Assembly (NCBI RefSeq): GCF_030068615.1
Contig: NZ_JASJOC010000004.1
Span: forward strand, 186,001-250,000
Source: Halostagnicola sp. A-GB9-2
GTDB taxonomy: Archaea > Halobacteriota > Halobacteria > Halobacteriales > Natrialbaceae
Reading direction: 5' to 3'
DNA: 64,000 bases
Of the stretch, positions 51,667-60,689 are shown one piece after another. Position 1 is the stretch's first letter, and each line of letters starts with the position of its first letter. The notes beneath the pieces are model-generated. The model saw only the letters and a program-made list of their open reading frames with translations. It searched no databases and was not told where the DNA came from. The position numbers and the translations under genes were made by a program.

Positions 51667-51760
51667 ACGCGAACTGCCTCCGTTCTCCACCACTCCCCAC
51701 CCTCGCCGGTGAATCGCCGACCGAACCGATTATTTCCTCCCCGACTCACGGTCTGACTCG

Positions 51761-53260
51761 ATGAAGATTCGCGTCGACTGGCGCTCGAGTTGCAGCCTCA
51801 CCGGAACGGTATTAAAGTGGCTCGCCGTTCCGCTTGCTGCGCCGCTCGTTTTGGCGATGATCGACGGCTCCGACCCGACGCCGTTCGTGGTGGCGATTAT
51901 TGTCACTGCGCTCGCCGGACTGGGTCTCGAGCGACTCAGCATGGAGCGCGACCTCGGCCAGCGCGAAGCGTTTTTGATGGTCGCGCTGACGTGGCTCTGC
52001 GTCGCCGCCGTCGGCGCGATTCCGTTCTTCGTCGCCGGCGTGGGCACGCTCGCCCATCCGATCAACGCGCTCTTTGAGAGTACGAGCGGGCTCACGACCA
52101 CGGGAGCGACCGTCATCGACGACTTCGACGAGCACTCGCGGGCGATCATGCTCTGGCGACAGCTCATCCAGTGGCTCGGTGGACTGGGTATCCTGGTCGT
52201 CGCCATCGGCCTGCTCTCGAACCTGATGGTCGGTGGTGCACAACTGATGGAGACCGAAACGCAGACGCGAAACGTCACCAAGTTACGACCGCACATCGGC
52301 GACACCGCTCGGCTCATCTGGGGACTGTACGTCGGATTAACGGTCGCAGCGGCGACGACCTTTTACGCGCTCTATCTCCTCGGCCTGGCGCCGGAAATGG
52401 ATCTGTTCAACGCCGTGTCACACGCCTTTACGAGCGTCGCGACGGCCGGCTTTTCGCCGGAGGCCCAGAGCGCCGGCGCGTTCTCGCCGATCGCTCAGTG
52501 GGCGATCGTCCCCTTCATGATTCTCGGGGCGACGAACTTCGTGCTGATCTACTATGTCGTCCAGGGTAACTACCTCCAGCCGTTCAAAAGCGAGGAGTTC
52601 CGTTTCTACTTGAGCATCCTCGGAACCTTTAGCCTGCTCGTCGTCGGCATTCTGTACGTCGACTCGACGTTCGGCCGCGGCCTCGAACCGACGATTCGAC
52701 ACGGCGTGTTCAACGTCGTCTCGCTCGTCTCGACGACGGGCTACGCCTCGGTGGACTTCGACCTCTGGTCGCCCGGCGCGAAGCACATGCTCTTTTTGTG
52801 CATGTTCATCGGCGGCATGGCGGGGAGTACGACCTGTTCGATCAAGTCCCTGCGCTGGCTCGTAATTCTCAAGAGCCTCTACCGGAACCTCTTCACCTCG
52901 ATTCACCCGCAAGCAGTTCGTCCCGTGCGACTCGGCGACAGCGTCGTCGACGAGGATACGATCACCGACATCTTCTCGTACGTCCTGCTCGCCATCATCA
53001 TCTTCTTTTTGCTGACGATCTTCATCGTCGTCGACGCCGCTCGAGACCCGTCCACCGTTGTTTCGGAGTTCGACGCGCTCGGGGCGGCCGCGTCGATCTT
53101 CCTGAATATCGGACCCGCTTTCGGGATGGCCGGACCGATGGGCAACTACGAAGGCTTCTCGACGCTCTCGAAGTCCGTTATGATCATCATGATGTGGATC
53201 GGGCGCATCGAGATCATCCCCGTACTGGTACTGTTGACGCCGGCGTTCTGGAAGTCCTAA
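51761..53260 (+). CDS. trkH: TrkH-family potassium uptake protein
   Basis: A 499-residue membrane protein with the four-fold M1-P-M2 repeat of Trk/Ktr/HKT transporters. Filter-like segments are STSGLTTTGATVI, HAFTSVATAGFSP, VVSLVSTTGYASVDF and NIGPAFGMAGPMGNY; the glycine in each is the expected filter residue. It forms the K+ pore, normally gated by cytosolic TrkA. No trkA gene is in this window. Potassium uptake is essential for the salt-in strategy of haloarchaea. Confidence 0.92.
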   Translation: MKIRVDWRSSCSLTGTVLKWLAVPLAAPLVLAMIDGSDPTPFVVAIIVTALAGLGLERLSMERDLGQREAFLMVALTWLCVAAVGAIPFFVAGVGTLAHPINALFESTSGLTTTGATVIDDFDEHSRAIMLWRQLIQWLGGLGILVVAIGLLSNLMVGGAQLMETETQTRNVTKLRPHIGDTARLIWGLYVGLTVAAATTFYALYLLGLAPEMDLFNAVSHAFTSVATAGFSPEAQSAGAFSPIAQWAIVPFMILGATNFVLIYYVVQGNYLQPFKSEEFRFYLSILGTFSLLVVGILYVDSTFGRGLEPTIRHGVFNVVSLVSTTGYASVDFDLWSPGAKHMLFLCMFIGGMAGSTTCSIKSLRWLVILKSLYRNLFTSIHPQAVRPVRLGDSVVDEDTITDIFSYVLLAIIIFFLLTIFIVVDAARDPSTVVSEFDALGAAASIFLNIGPAFGMAGPMGNYEGFSTLSKSVMIIMMWIGRIEIIPVLVLLTPAFWKS

Positions 53261-53294
53261 TGAACGAAGTTCTGACACCGAAGTTTTGCGCTGC

Positions 53295-53638
53295 GTGCGG
53301 TCGCGGAGCGATCGCACTCGGCAAAATCCTCAAAAGAGCGCTTGCGCTCTTTTGGACTGGGCGATTCCTTCGGAATCGCTTGCAGTCGGGCGGCAGCGCC
53401 GCCCGACGACCTCGCGGGAGCTTCGCTCCCGCTTAGCTTCGATTAAAAGCGCTCCTCCTTCCTCTTCGTTCGCATTGCTCACTCCGAGTCAGTCGTCGGC
53501 CCGCTCGGTCACTGACTCACGGGCGTCGCCCGTTCGTCGTTGCGCGTCGCGCCGCGCTCTCGTGACCTCGCGGTACAAATTCGTGAACCGCCTGCCCTCC
53601 CCCGAGTCGCGGGCGTCTCGCAGTGGCTCGACGCCCGC
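53295..53638. repeat. Cluster of at least seven inverted repeats between trkH and hisA
   Basis: The 410-base gap (53261-53670) contains consecutive inverted repeats with 6-9-base stems: 53295-53317, 53332-53353, 53361-53379, 53386-53406, 53414-53432, 53486-53518 and 53609-53638, with a smaller one at 53519-53533. Five of them have loops of only three to five bases (for example GCGGGAGC-TTC-GCTCCCGC). No gene is visible in the gap. Confidence 0.85.
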
Positions 53639-53670
53639 TCCCGGCCACCGCTCTGTTCTCTCCTTTCGGG

Positions 53671-54405
53671 TTATTGGTTCTCGACGACGGCCTGTGCTTC
53701 CTCGAGCGAAAACTCGCCCTCGTACAGCGCGCTCCCGACGACGACGGCGGCCGCGCCGGCTTCCTCGAGCGCCCGCACGTCTTCTAGCGTGGCAACGCCG
53801 CCGCTGGCCACGATGGGAATATCGGTCGCCTCGACGAGTTCCCGGACGGGTTCGGTGGCGACCCCCTCGAGTTGCCCTTCGACGTCGACGTTCGTAAAGA
53901 GGATTCCGGCGGCACCGAGGTCCTCGTAGCGTTCAGCGGCTTCGACGGGCGTAATTCCCGCCCCTTCGGTCCACCCTTCGATGACGACTTCGCCGTCTTT
54001 CGCGTCGAGGCTCACGACCACCGAATCAGGGTGGGTCTCGCTGATTTCGGCGACGATTTCCGGATTCTCGACGGCCGCCGTCCCCAGGATGACTCGGTTG
54101 ACGCCGCGCTCGAGCAGATCGGTCGCGCCCTCGGCGGTTCGGATGCCGCCGCCGAGTTGCGTCGGAACGGCTACCGAATCGACGACTGCGTCGATCGCGT
54201 CGGCGTTCGCTCGCTCCCCTTCGAAGGCTCCGTCGAGGTCGACGAGATGGAGCGTTTTCGCCCCCGCGTCGATCCACCGTTGTGCGGCATCGACGGGGTC
54301 GCCGTAGCGCGTTTCGGTACCGCGTTCGCCCTGTACGAGTTGGACGACTTCTCCATCCTGCACGTCGACGGCCGGTATCACCTCGAACGCTGGGAACTGG
54401 CTCAT
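53671..54405 (-). CDS. hisA: ProFAR isomerase
   Basis: A 244-residue TIM-barrel enzyme. FEVIPAVDVQDG and the second-half FTNVDVEGQLEGV hold the two catalytic aspartates. VPTQLGGGIRT and PIVASGGVATLED are the two phosphate-binding loops, and LGTAAVENPEIV is typical of HisA. It catalyses the Amadori rearrangement of ProFAR to PRFAR in histidine synthesis. The divergent PiT gene starts 161 bases to its right. Confidence 0.93.
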   Translation of the reverse strand: MSQFPAFEVIPAVDVQDGEVVQLVQGERGTETRYGDPVDAAQRWIDAGAKTLHLVDLDGAFEGERANADAIDAVVDSVAVPTQLGGGIRTAEGATDLLERGVNRVILGTAAVENPEIVAEISETHPDSVVVSLDAKDGEVVIEGWTEGAGITPVEAAERYEDLGAAGILFTNVDVEGQLEGVATEPVRELVEATDIPIVASGGVATLEDVRALEEAGAAAVVVGSALYEGEFSLEEAQAVVENQ

Positions 54406-54566
54406 ACCCGAACGCGCGGTGCCGGTCGGGATAATCTCGTTGGTCCGGCGCGACGATTCGGCACCGCTCTCGACGGTTCGTTTGTACCAACACCCTTCAA
54501 TCTCGACCGGTCAGCGGCGAACAAAAATACGCGTGCTTTTAGGTCTTCACACTCTATTTTACAGAC

Positions 54567-55748
54567 GTGACAGAAGTACTGCTACTCGTCGGAATTCTCG
54601 TTGCAGCCTTCGTCGGATACAATATCGGTGGTGCAACGACCGGCCCGGCATTCGGGCCTGCCGTCGGTGCAAATATCCTTTCGAAAGGAATTGCAGCGGC
54701 GCTAATGTCTATCTTCTTCGCGATCGGCGCATTTACGATCGGACGGGAGGTCGTCGATACGCTCGGAAACGAATTGGTGACGAGCACGGCCATCTTCACC
54801 CTCGAGGCCAATGTCGCCGTCCTCTTTTTTATCGGCGGTGCCCTCTTCATCGGAAACTACGCCGGTGTTCCGGCTTCCACGTCGATGACGGCAGTCGGCG
54901 CGATCGCCGCGCTCGGCCTAGCAACGGGCGAACTCAACTGGGCCGTTCTCGGAGAAATCGCCATCTGGTGGATTGTCGCCCCGATCATCGGCTTCTGGAT
55001 CGGCGGCGTCGTCGGCCGGTATTTCTACACGCGGATCAACGAGTGGGTGGCCATCGAAGGCAACGCCGCCGAGGACGCCCTGCTCGGAATCGATACTTCG
55101 GGGTATATTCCCCGATTGCACATCGAAACCGGGGTCTCGAGACGGGAGTGGACCGGTTCGGTAGTCGTTATCGTTATCGGCTGTCTCATGGGCTTCAGTT
55201 CGGGAACGAGCAACATCGCCAACGCCGTTGCACCCCTCGTCGGGAGCGGCCAACTCGCAGAGGATCCCGCCATCATCATCGGTTCGATCGCGGTCGCCAT
55301 CGGCGCGTTTACCATCGCCCGCCGAACGCTCGACACGCTCGGCAACGATATCACCAATCTCCCTCTGACCGCGGCGGTCGTCGTCGCCGTCATCAGCTCG
55401 ACGATCGTCGTCGGACTCTCCTGGATCGGGATCCCGGCGAGTTTCGTCGTCATCGCGACCATGTCCATCGTTGGGCTGGGTTGGGGTCGTGCAACCCGGA
55501 CGACTCGACTCTCGGAGGCGGCTCGAGGCGAAGAGACGGCGGTTTCGGTCGGTGCGCTCACGGCCGACGAGGAAGGCGAACCGTCCCCGGAAATCGGCGA
55601 GGAGGAAGTCAGCGACATTCCGAAAGCGTCCGATCTGTTCAATCCCTCGACGACGGCTCGGGTGATCCTCATGCAAAACGTCGTTCCGATTATTTCGACG
55701 ACGGGAGCATTTCTTACGTTCCGATACGTTCCGATCTTCGGATTCTAA
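54567..55748 (+). CDS. PiT-family inorganic phosphate transporter (second copy)
   Basis: A 393-residue membrane protein with about ten hydrophobic helices. The first signature reads YNIGGATTGPAFGPAVGANIL and the second FSSGTSNIANAVAPLVGSG, the latter close to the classic GANDxANA motif. YAGVPASTSMTAVGAIAALGL fits the PxSxSxT region. A soluble loop rich in Glu follows residue 310. It starts with GTG at 54567. A T-rich AT element (CTTTTAGG, about 54537) would be its promoter. It differs strongly from the PiT gene at 41.8 kb. Confidence 0.85.
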   Translation: MTEVLLLVGILVAAFVGYNIGGATTGPAFGPAVGANILSKGIAAALMSIFFAIGAFTIGREVVDTLGNELVTSTAIFTLEANVAVLFFIGGALFIGNYAGVPASTSMTAVGAIAALGLATGELNWAVLGEIAIWWIVAPIIGFWIGGVVGRYFYTRINEWVAIEGNAAEDALLGIDTSGYIPRLHIETGVSRREWTGSVVVIVIGCLMGFSSGTSNIANAVAPLVGSGQLAEDPAIIIGSIAVAIGAFTIARRTLDTLGNDITNLPLTAAVVVAVISSTIVVGLSWIGIPASFVVIATMSIVGLGWGRATRTTRLSEAARGEETAVSVGALTADEEGEPSPEIGEEEVSDIPKASDLFNPSTTARVILMQNVVPIISTTGAFLTFRYVPIFGF

Positions 55749-55910
55749 CCGTTCGAGCTATTTCTGCCCGTATTTTTGATTCTAGGCCGATATCTGCCGT
55801 GAAACTATACGATCACCGAACCAATCCATGGATACTTACCAATTCTATGTGAAAGACAATTTAGGACTGAACAGCAAGCTATACCAGTGCGGGACTCGAA
55901 TCACCGCCTG

Positions 55911-56300
55911 ATGCCCACCGTAGAATACCTCAACTACGAAGTGTTAGATGACCAGGGATGGGAGATGGACGACGACGACCTCTTCGAGAACGCGGCTGAC
56001 GCCGGTCTCGACGATGAGGATTACGGCTCCCTCGACGTCGCCGAAGGCGAGTACATCCTCGAGGCCGCAGAGGCGCAGGGCTACGACTGGCCGTTCTCCT
56101 GTCGAGCTGGCGCGTGTGCAAACTGTGCAGCCATCATCAAGGAAGGCGAAATCCAGATGGACATGCAACAGATTCTCTCCGACGAAGAAGTCGAGGAGAA
56201 AGACGTCGTCCTGACCTGTATCGGTTCGGCTGAAACCGAGGAAGTCAAAATCGTCTACAACGCGAAACACCTCGACTACCTGCAGAACCGCGTCATTTAA
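55911..56300 (+). CDS. Halobacterial-type 2Fe-2S ferredoxin
   Basis: A 129-residue plant-type ferredoxin with cluster ligands C64, C69, C72 and C103 (CRAGACANC and LTC). The acidic N-terminal insert (residues 8-40, [16 protein letters not shown]) is the hyperacidic extension characteristic of Halobacterium and Haloarcula ferredoxins. It is the main electron acceptor of 2-oxoacid oxidoreductases in these organisms. ATG 55911 gives [10 protein letters not shown], the normal start. Confidence 0.93.
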   Translation: MPTVEYLNYEVLDDQGWEMDDDDLFENAADAGLDDEDYGSLDVAEGEYILEAAEAQGYDWPFSCRAGACANCAAIIKEGEIQMDMQQILSDEEVEEKDVVLTCIGSAETEEVKIVYNAKHLDYLQNRVI

Positions 56301-56337
56301 CGACCGTACTCGTACCCGTCGTATTTACACGGATTGT

Positions 56338-56355
56338 GGGATCCCTCGTGATCCC
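56338..56355 (+). terminator. Possible hairpin terminator after ferredoxin
   Basis: GGGATC-CCTCGT-GATCCC lies 38 bases past the ferredoxin stop and is followed by GCTTTAC, so it has a six-pair stem but a weak T-run. Confidence 0.35.
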
Positions 56356-56361
56356 GCTTTA

Positions 56362-56562
56362 CTATTCGTCCATAGCCTTGATTGTCCAGCCCGGAGTGGC
56401 TCTCTTCGGTCGCCCCCTCGCTTGTTCCGAACGCATTTCGACACAGCGGGCGATTTCGTCACGGAAGCTTTGGTCCCTCGGCGTAGATTTCAAACCGTCG
56501 ATGTATGCGCGGCAAGACTTTACCGTAACCAGCCAGTACTGGTCCCAAAATGGGTTCGTCAT
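56362..56562 (-). CDS. Possible 66-residue protein of unknown family
   Basis: A leftward ATG frame of 66 residues (MTNPFWDQYWLVTVKSCRAY at the start, PGWTIKAMDE at the end). Residue use is protein-like, with Trp, Tyr, Phe and Met rather than the Arg/Ser/Thr bias of antisense frames here. Its first 13 bases overlap the start of the rightward histidine kinase, so either it is spurious or the kinase begins further in. No family is recognised. Confidence 0.4.
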   Translation of the reverse strand: MTNPFWDQYWLVTVKSCRAYIDGLKSTPRDQSFRDEIARCVEMRSEQARGRPKRATPGWTIKAMDE

Positions 56563-58508
56563 CGAAGCCCAGAACGGAACTCGAGATCAGGGTTCACCAA
56601 CGCGAACTCGTTACCGACCTCGGAACGCAAGCGCTCGACGACGACGATTCGGATAAGTTGCTCGAGGATGCTATAGATGCGATCACGACGTCGTTGAACA
56701 CGGAATTCTGTCATGTTCTCGAAACGGACTCGAGCGACGAGCAGCTGTCTTTTCGCGAGGGTGTCGGGTGGGACGAGACGGGAGTCGACTCCTCGAATCT
56801 GTCGACGATGTCGAAGTCGCTGTTTGGACACACCCTCCGTTCGGACGAGCCGGTTATCGTTTCTGAGCTCGAACCCGGGAATCGCTTTTCGGTCGCTTCA
56901 GTCCTCGTCGAACACGATATCACAAGCGGGATTACCGTTTCGCTCGGACCGGATGATGATCCGTGGGGTATTCTCGGCACGTACTCGACGAACCCCCGCG
57001 ATTTCACCGAAGACGATGCCCGTTTCGTCGAAAACGTCGCCAGTATTCTCACGTCGGCTCTCGACGGACCGCGGCGGACCGACCGTCGGAATGACGACCG
57101 ACGCACGGACCGAATCCTCGAGACGAGTCCGGTCGGCATTACCGCCATCGACGCTGACGGGACGATTACCTTCGCGAACGACCACGCCGAGGACCTCCTC
57201 GGTGGCTCGACCGATCAACTTCCGACCAGCGTTCTCGACGAATCGTGGGAGTTCGCCGATCGAGACGGTAACGTGATCTCGCCGGATAACACTCCGTTTT
57301 CACGTGCGAAGCGGGCGAAAGAACCGGTGACCGAAGACGGTATCGGTATCACTCAGGCGAACGGGACGCGCGTCTGGCTGTCCGTCCGTTGTGCTCCCTC
57401 GTTCGACGGCGACGGCTCCTTCGATGGCGCAGTCTGTACGCAAACGGACGTCACCGATCGGAAAGAACTCGAAGGAAAGCTCGAGCGGATACTGGGCCGG
57501 ATCGACGACGCGTTCTGTGCGTTCGACGACGAGCTTCGATATACGCTCGTCAACGATCGCGCGGAAGTGCTCCTCCAGCATTCTGAGGAAGAACTCCTCG
57601 GGAACACGCTCTGGGAGATGTTTCCCGAGGCGAGCGACGATCAGGACGTTCGAGAGAGCTTCGAGAGGGCGATAGAAACCCAGGAACCGACGAGTTACCA
57701 GCACTACTACGAACCGCTCGGGAACTGGATCGAGGGGAACATCTATCCGTCAGAAACGGGCGTCTCGTTGTATTTTCGCGACATCACCGAGCGCAAGGAG
57801 TACGAACGGAAACTCGAGCGCTCGAACGAACGGCTGGAGCAGTTCGCGTATGCGGCAAGTCACGACTTGCAGGAGCCGCTTCGAATGGTCACGAGCTATC
57901 TGAACCTGATCGAACGTCGACACGGCGCGGCCCTCGACGAGGAGGGGCGAGAGTTTCTCGAGTTCGCGGTCGACGGTGCCGAGCGGATGCACGAGATGAT
58001 CGACGGACTCCTCGAGTATTCACGAGTCGAGACGCGAGGGGATTCGTTCGATATGATCGATTTGAACGACGTTTTCGCGGACGCCCGAAAGGACTTGAAA
58101 GTTCATATCGAGGAGACCGACGCTCGAATCACGGGGGGTTCGCTTCCGTGCGTCGAGGGGGACGGTAATCAACTTCGCCAGGTGTTTCAGAACCTCTTGA
58201 GCAACGCAATGGAGTATTCGGGAGCGGATCCTCCGCAGATCGATGTCTCGGCCAGGCGAGATGGAGACGAGTGGAAAATAACCGTTCAGGACAATGGTGT
58301 TGGGATCGATCCCAGTAACGAAGGCCGTATCTTTCAGGTCTTTCAACGGTTCCCAAGCGCCGACGATCAGCAAGGGAGCGGCATTGGGCTCGCACTCTGC
58401 AAGCGGATCGTCGAGCGACACGACGGACGGATCGACGTCGATTCGGTTCCCGGCGAGGGCTCGACGTTTACGATTACGCTTCCGGTTTCTCGCGAGCAAT
58501 CGCCGTAG
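56550..58508 (+). CDS. GAF-PAS-PAS sensor histidine kinase
   Basis: A 652-residue soluble kinase with no membrane helix. Residues about 15-175 are a GAF domain, 185-300 a PAS domain (ILETSPVGITAIDADGTITFAN), 310-415 a second PAS (ILGRIDDAFCAFDDELRYTLVN). The HisKA box is AASHDLQEPLRM with phospho-acceptor His438, then N-box NLLSNAMEYSG, G1 DNGVGIDPS and G2 GSGIGLALCKR of the HATPase domain. No receiver domain or response regulator is adjacent. The signal is unknown. Confidence 0.9.
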   Translation: MGSSSKPRTELEIRVHQRELVTDLGTQALDDDDSDKLLEDAIDAITTSLNTEFCHVLETDSSDEQLSFREGVGWDETGVDSSNLSTMSKSLFGHTLRSDEPVIVSELEPGNRFSVASVLVEHDITSGITVSLGPDDDPWGILGTYSTNPRDFTEDDARFVENVASILTSALDGPRRTDRRNDDRRTDRILETSPVGITAIDADGTITFANDHAEDLLGGSTDQLPTSVLDESWEFADRDGNVISPDNTPFSRAKRAKEPVTEDGIGITQANGTRVWLSVRCAPSFDGDGSFDGAVCTQTDVTDRKELEGKLERILGRIDDAFCAFDDELRYTLVNDRAEVLLQHSEEELLGNTLWEMFPEASDDQDVRESFERAIETQEPTSYQHYYEPLGNWIEGNIYPSETGVSLYFRDITERKEYERKLERSNERLEQFAYAASHDLQEPLRMVTSYLNLIERRHGAALDEEGREFLEFAVDGAERMHEMIDGLLEYSRVETRGDSFDMIDLNDVFADARKDLKVHIEETDARITGGSLPCVEGDGNQLRQVFQNLLSNAMEYSGADPPQIDVSARRDGDEWKITVQDNGVGIDPSNEGRIFQVFQRFPSADDQQGSGIGLALCKRIVERHDGRIDVDSVPGEGSTFTITLPVSREQSP

Positions 58509-59177
58509 TTTCGCGATAGCGACGCGAAGCCGATGAAACCGTCGCGCCGCCTTACTCGGAGTCAGAAACGCCCCACCGCCTTGCTCGGCTCTCGAACTAC
58601 AATATCTTGAGAGGCACCTTCTATCATGTCTCTGTCTATTATTGGTCCTCTCTTTATATCTTTCATATTGTGGGATGATCGGTTATCGGTTTCTCTTCGA
58701 TGAATACTCCGCCGATTGTAATATCTATAGATAGAATCTCGAATAATGGGGTGTATAACTGGAAAATATAGCTGACTGTCTGACCGATTGAACCGCTATA
58801 CGAACGCTTTCCTATTCTCCTCCTTATCCCTGGAAATCCGCTCTCTAGATAACTGAGACAGCACTTCCTTCTGTGAGCTGGTTATCTCAAGCATCTCCTC
58901 ACTCAGTAATTACCATTTAAGTAATATGAACTGTAAAGTGTTACTTATGGCATCATAGGAACGGTTCAGGCCGGTCGATTCGAATCATTCTCGCAGATTC
59001 GTTTCCCGCTTTTTGTCGCATGGCCCGCTCGGAAGCCCCAACCGCGTCTCGGTGATTTCACTGGGTTCGATCCTATATGTGCATCTCTAGATACCGCATG
59101 ACAGGATCGATCCTCGAGAAATCGTCGTTCGTCGAAACCGACTCCGCGTCGTTCGGACGGCGAAATCCGAAACCGTC
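58509..59177. other. 669-base AT-rich gap without a gene
   Basis: No coding frame with normal haloarchaeal codon use is present. The part 58600-58960 is markedly AT-rich. A hairpin at 58847-58887 has an outer stem AGATAAC/GTTATCT and an inner stem ACAG/CTGT. Two similar short segments, GCCGCCTTACTCGG and CACCGCCTTGCTCGG, lie near 58548-58590. It may be a degraded insertion, a promoter region or an RNA gene. Confidence 0.5.
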
Positions 59178-59903
59178 CTAGCCGCCGATGTACGTCTCGA
59201 CGAACTTGTCCGACTCGAGACTGTCCGGCGTTCCCGAGCGTCGAACGGCCCCGTTCTCGAGCAAGTAGAGACGGTCTGCGTGTTCGAGCGCGAAGGTGAT
59301 GTTCTGTTCGCAGATGAGGACCTCGACGGACAGTTCTTGAATCGATTCGAGGGCTTCGCTGATATCCTGCAGGATAACCGGCGCGAGCCCGATCGAGGGC
59401 TCGTCGAGGATGAGGAATTCGGGATCGCTCATCAGCCCCCGCCCGAGCGAGAGCATTTGCTTTTCGCCCCCGCTCAATGACTGGGTCTCCTGTGATCGTC
59501 GCTCCTCGAGTCGTGGAAAGAGGTCGAACACGTCAGCGAGTCGTTCTTCCTCGCCCTCGTTGTTTAGGTACGAGCCGAGTCGAAGGTTCTGTTCGACGCT
59601 CATGTAGTCGAACAGGTCCCGCCGCTCCGTGCAGTAGAACAAGCCGTCGTCGATCAGTGCCGGCGTCGACGAGTCGGCGATCTCCGTCCCGTTGTACCGG
59701 ATGGTTCCCTCGTAGTCGTGGAACCCGCCAATCGTATCGACGAGCGTCGATTTCCCCGCTCCATTGGGGCCGATAACCGCGACGGTTTCGCCGCTTCGAA
59801 CGGCGATGTCGACGTCCTTGAGCGCCTGTACTTTCCCGTAGGATACCGACAGGTTCTCGACCGAGAGCACGGCGTCGTCGGCGTCCGGCGTCGTTGTACT
59901 CAT
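59178..59903 (-). CDS. livF: Branched-chain amino-acid ABC transporter ATPase LivF
   Basis: A 241-residue ATPase with Walker A GPNGAGKST, signature LSGGEKQMLSLGRG, Walker B FLILDEPSIG and the H-loop region. The LivF character is shown by SIGLAPVILQDI and the C-terminal YIGG. It pairs with LivG as the two different nucleotide-binding subunits. It overlaps livG by four bases (ATGA). Confidence 0.92.
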   Translation of the reverse strand: MSTTTPDADDAVLSVENLSVSYGKVQALKDVDIAVRSGETVAVIGPNGAGKSTLVDTIGGFHDYEGTIRYNGTEIADSSTPALIDDGLFYCTERRDLFDYMSVEQNLRLGSYLNNEGEEERLADVFDLFPRLEERRSQETQSLSGGEKQMLSLGRGLMSDPEFLILDEPSIGLAPVILQDISEALESIQELSVEVLICEQNITFALEHADRLYLLENGAVRRSGTPDSLESDKFVETYIGG

Positions 59904-60676
59904 AGTTCACCTCCGAGATAGGCCTCCTGAACCGTCGGATCGTTTCGAATCTCTTCCGGACTGCCTTCGGCGATCTTTTCGCCGAACGAGATCACGACGA
60001 CCCTGTCGACGAGGTCGAGGAGTCCGTGCATGTTGTGATCGATAACGATCAACGTCATGCCGTTTTCGCGAAGCGATCGGAACAGCGTCGCCGTTCGTTC
60101 GACCTCTTCGGGCGTGAGTCCGGCGAACGGTTCGTCGACTAACAGGAGGTTGGGATCCGTCCCGAGGGCGCGACCGACCTCGAGGCGTAACAGCCCAGCG
60201 TGTGGCAGTTCGTCCGGCGTCTGGTGCATGTATTCGGTCAACCCGACCTGCTGACAGATATCTTTGGCCCGATCCTCGACGTCGGTTCGAAACTCTTCGA
60301 TCGAGAACAACTTGTTGGGCACCATCGAGAGCGAAACGTTCTCGAGGACGGTTCGATCGTCTAGCGGTCGAAACGTCTGATAGGTCCGTGCCAGTCCCTT
60401 CTCGACGAGCGCATACTGTGGAACGCCCGTGATGTCTTCGTCCCGATAGTACACCTTGCCGTCGGTCGGCGGAAACGCTCCCGAGACGCAGTTGAACGTC
60501 GTCGACTTGCCGGCTCCGTTCGGCCCGATGAACCCGAGAATTTCCCGGTCGTGAACCGAAAACGAAAGATCGTCGACGGCGACGACGCCGCCGAAGCGCT
60601 TGGTCACGTTCTCGAGTCTGAGCACGTCGTCCGTGTTCGCTGTCCCATCCGTCGATTGCGTAGATTGTGAGCTCAT
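59900..60676 (-). CDS. livG: Branched-chain amino-acid ABC transporter ATPase LivG
   Basis: A 258-residue ATPase with Walker A GPNGAGKST, the LivG-type TYQTFRPLDDRTVLENV, Walker B LLLVDEPFAGLTPEE and the IDHNMHGLLDLVDRVVV H-loop region. The ABC signature is unusual: instead of LSxGxxRRLE the sequence reads LPHAGLLRLEVGRAL. The first 15 residues are a Ser/Thr-rich extension. It is 13 bases after livM. Confidence 0.9.
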   Translation of the reverse strand: MSSQSTQSTDGTANTDDVLRLENVTKRFGGVVAVDDLSFSVHDREILGFIGPNGAGKSTTFNCVSGAFPPTDGKVYYRDEDITGVPQYALVEKGLARTYQTFRPLDDRTVLENVSLSMVPNKLFSIEEFRTDVEDRAKDICQQVGLTEYMHQTPDELPHAGLLRLEVGRALGTDPNLLLVDEPFAGLTPEEVERTATLFRSLRENGMTLIVIDHNMHGLLDLVDRVVVISFGEKIAEGSPEEIRNDPTVQEAYLGGEL

Positions 60677-60689
60677 TGATGTCTCCGTA

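Noticed and set aside
53295-53638. CRISPR or a single repeated element
   Set aside because: The palindromes differ in sequence and spacing, and no direct repeat of constant length separates unique spacers.
58509-59177. Insertion sequence with transposase
   Set aside because: No transposase-like frame, terminal inverted repeats or target duplication could be found; only AT-rich DNA and a hairpin.
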